From DATNNN01 sp035601815 (GTDB taxonomy: Bacteria; Pseudomonadota; Alphaproteobacteria; Rhizobiales; Xanthobacteraceae): DNA of 7,739 nucleotides. The notes under the pieces were generated by a model. It was not told the origin of the DNA. It did no database searches and worked only from the letters and a program-made list of their open reading frames with translations. The stretch spans positions 1 through 7,739 of the forward strand of contig DATNNN010000166.1 in the NCBI GenBank assembly GCA_035601815.1, given 5' to 3'. The translations under genes were made by a program, and so were the position numbers. Below, in pieces: positions 5,698 to 7,739 of this stretch. How positions within the stretch are numbered: the first letter of the stretch is position 1; each line of letters begins with the position of its first letter.

Positions 5698-7739
5698 TCA
5701 GTTCGCCGCAACCCCTTCTTGCACCGCCGCCGCGGGCTTGGCGGTTCCGTTCACCACGAATGTCATGCGTATCCAGGCGCCGCGCCCGTCCGGAGCATCC
5801 AACAGCTCGATCTTGCCGCCGTGCTCCTCCAGGATGCGGCCAACGATGGGGAGGCCGAGGCCGGTACCCTTCTCCCGCGTGGTCACATAGGGCTCGAGCA
5901 GGCGCTCCCGGTTCTCCTTGGGCAGACCCGGACCGTTGTCGATCACGTCAACCACGGCATCGTCGCCTTCGCGGACGACACGCACGCGAATCCTGCCTTT
6001 TTCCCGTTCCTCCGGCGGCAGCGCCGCGACCGCCTCGCTCGCGTTCTTCAGGATGTTGGTGAGCGCCTGTGAGATCAGGCGGCGGTCGAAGCGAGCCTCC
6101 ATCGGTCCCTTGGGCAATTCCACGTCGAAGGTGATCTCGGGACGGCCGACGCGAGCAAGGAATACCGCCTGCCGCACGGTCTCCGCCAGGTCCTGCACCT
6201 CCACCACCGGCTTCGGCGTCCGCGCGAAGGCGGAGAACTCGTCCACCATGCGGCCGATGTCGCCGACCTGGCGGATGATGGTTTCGGTGCACTGCTCGAA
6301 CACCTCGCGGTCCTCGATGAGCGTCTTGCCGTACTTGCGGCGCAGCCGTTCGGCCGAAAGCTGGATCGGCGTCAGCGGGTTCTTGATCTCATGGGCGATC
6401 CGCCGCGCCACGTCCGCCCACGCCGAGGTGCGCTGCGCCGCCACGAGCTCGGTGATGTCGTCGAGCGTCACCACGTAGCCGTGATCGGTCTCGCCCGCCT
6501 GCTCCGTCGTGACGCGCACGTTGATGGTGCGCTCGCGGCCGCCGCGCTGAAACGTGATCGTACCCTGCACGCGCGGTGCGCCGGCGCGGGCCTCCGCCAC
6601 GAGCCCGGCGAGCTCCGGCACCGCGTCCGCCAGACCGATGCCGATCAGGTCGCTGCGCCCGAGCAGCCGTTCGGCCGAACGGTTGAGGATCGTGACGCGG
6701 CCTTCGGTGTCGAGGCCGAGGACGCCGGCGGAGACGCCCGCGAGCACCGCTTCGGTGAAGAGGCGCCGCTGGTCGATCTGATCCCGCGCCCGCACGATGT
6801 CGTCATGCTGTCCGCGCAGCTCCGACGTCATCTTGTTGAAGGAATCCCCGAGGTTGGCGAGGTCGCCCTCCGAGCGGCGCACCGGCACCTGCACGTTCAT
6901 GTTTCCCGACGCCACCAGATCGGCGGCGGTGATCAGGCGGCGGATCGGCCCCACTAGGCGGTTGGCGAAATTGAAGCCGAGCCACACGGCCGACAGCAGC
7001 AGGATCAGCGCAATCAGCGCGTACATGAGCGCGAAGGCCACCTGCACGCCGATGCGGCGCTGCTCGAGGCTTTGATACTCGAGGATGTTCGCCTCGGTGT
7101 TGCGCAGGTACTGCAGCACGCGCGGATCGATGGGGCGCGCCACATAGAGGTACGTATCCTCGTAGCCGCGCACCGGCACCACGGCGGCCACGTAATCCGC
7201 CTCGTTCGCGAAATAGACGAGCGGCCGCTCCTCGCTGGTTTCGCTGATGGCGAGGTTGGGCGGCACCAGGAACTCGCGACCGAACTGGATGTCGGCGCGC
7301 TCGATGATGGAGAGGTTCTTGCGGATCAGCATCGTCGCCGGCAGGCCGCGCACCGACGCCTGCGCGGTGAGGATCCGCCGGAAGCGGTCGCGATCGCTGT
7401 CGTAGAGCTCGCGCATGCGCGTGAGGTCGGCGGCCATGGCCACGAGGTCGGCGCGGATGCCGAGCGCGTGCTCGCGCACATAGGTCTCCGCGATCGTCAC
7501 CGATGAATCGATGATCGCGCGCGTGCGGGTGGAGAACCAGCGGTCGAGCCCGCGATCGAGCGTGATCGAGGCGATGACCGCGACCAAGATCGCCGGCACG
7601 ATCGCGACGAGCGCGAACATGAGCACAATGCGCACGTGCAGCCGCGCCGCCGCCCTGCCCTTGCGCCGCGCCCGGATGAGGCCGACGACTTGCCAGACCA
7701 CCACCACCATGAGCAGGACGCCGGTGACCGCGTTCGCCA
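5698..7739 (-). CDS. ntrY: Membrane sensor histidine kinase NtrY (partial, N-terminus beyond right edge)
   Basis: NtrY phosphorylates NtrX in response to nitrogen, redox or oxygen cues. The 679 visible residues lack the true N-terminus: the frame stays open to the edge. Counting from the Met at 7710, nine hydrophobic residues lie further upstream, so that Met is probably inside a membrane segment. Order: membrane segment ending near 12; Arg-rich loop; membrane segment 28-50; extracytoplasmic sensor region about 52-222; membrane segment 223-247; HAMP about 248-300; PAS about 315-425 (GVLGLDTEGRVTILNRSAE); HisKA with H-box AHEIKNPLTP (439-448, His440); HATPase with N-box NILKNASEA (552-560), DNGPGLP (591-597) and TTREKGTGLGLPIVG (610-624). 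All key catalytic residues are present. The C-terminal tail is Ala-rich. ntrX begins one base after the TGA, so the two are translationally coupled. Confidence 0.95.
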   Translation of the reverse strand, partial: ANAVTGVLLMVVVVWQVVGLIRARRKGRAAARLHVRIVLMFALVAIVPAILVAVIASITLDRGLDRWFSTRTRAIIDSSVTIAETYVREHALGIRADLVAMAADLTRMRELYDSDRDRFRRILTAQASVRGLPATMLIRKNLSIIERADIQFGREFLVPPNLAISETSEERPLVYFANEADYVAAVVPVRGYEDTYLYVARPIDPRVLQYLRNTEANILEYQSLEQRRIGVQVAFALMYALIALILLLSAVWLGFNFANRLVGPIRRLITAADLVASGNMNVQVPVRRSEGDLANLGDSFNKMTSELRGQHDDIVRARDQIDQRRLFTEAVLAGVSAGVLGLDTEGRVTILNRSAERLLGRSDLIGIGLADAVPELAGLVAEARAGAPRVQGTITFQRGGRERTINVRVTTEQAGETDHGYVVTLDDITELVAAQRTSAWADVARRIAHEIKNPLTPIQLSAERLRRKYGKTLIEDREVFEQCTETIIRQVGDIGRMVDEFSAFARTPKPVVEVQDLAETVRQAVFLARVGRPEITFDVELPKGPMEARFDRRLISQALTNILKNASEAVAALPPEEREKGRIRVRVVREGDDAVVDVIDNGPGLPKENRERLLEPYVTTREKGTGLGLPIVGRILEEHGGKIELLDAPDGRGAWIRMTFVVNGTAKPAAAVQEGVAAN

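Overview
The window looks like chromosomal DNA of an alphaproteobacterium, most likely of the order Hyphomicrobiales (Rhizobiales). It is G+C-rich (roughly two thirds by eye). The order ntrY-ntrX-(D-amino-acid aminotransferase)-hfq-hflX, facing mazG, is the arrangement I associate with Bradyrhizobium/Rhodopseudomonas-type genomes. The short Hfq with its alphaproteobacterial core and the NtrX lacking a GAFTGA loop fit the same placement. This is from memory, not from a search.

Layout. Left part, + strand: a leader with a perfect -10 hexamer and a perfect 8-bp stem-loop (about 54-92), then an aspartyl/asparaginyl beta-hydroxylase-family gene (128-859), followed 8 bases later by mazG (868-1659). 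Right part, - strand, read from the right edge leftwards: ntrY (start lies outside the window), ntrX, a class IV D-amino-acid transaminase, a 163-base gap with a candidate promoter and an inverted repeat, then hfq and hflX. The two blocks converge, and mazG and hflX share a CTAG in which both stop codons lie. There is no intergenic stretch longer than 300 bases, and I see no tRNA, rRNA, mobile element, CRISPR array or integration site.

How the genes fit together. NtrY (membrane histidine kinase) and NtrX (response regulator) form a two-component pair tied in alphaproteobacteria to nitrogen metabolism, redox and envelope control. Their genes are one base apart and the transaminase follows by 8 bases, so the three look like one transcription unit. 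Hfq (RNA chaperone) and HflX (ribosome-splitting GTPase) abut exactly and form a second, tightly coupled pair with its own likely promoter. MazG (NTP pyrophosphohydrolase) is a stress and housekeeping enzyme on the opposite strand. I see a conserved regulatory and housekeeping neighbourhood rather than a new system. The points most worth a second look are the GAFTGA-less NtrX, the operator-like repeat at the hfq promoter, the structured leader of the hydroxylase gene and the transaminase embedded between ntrX and hfq.
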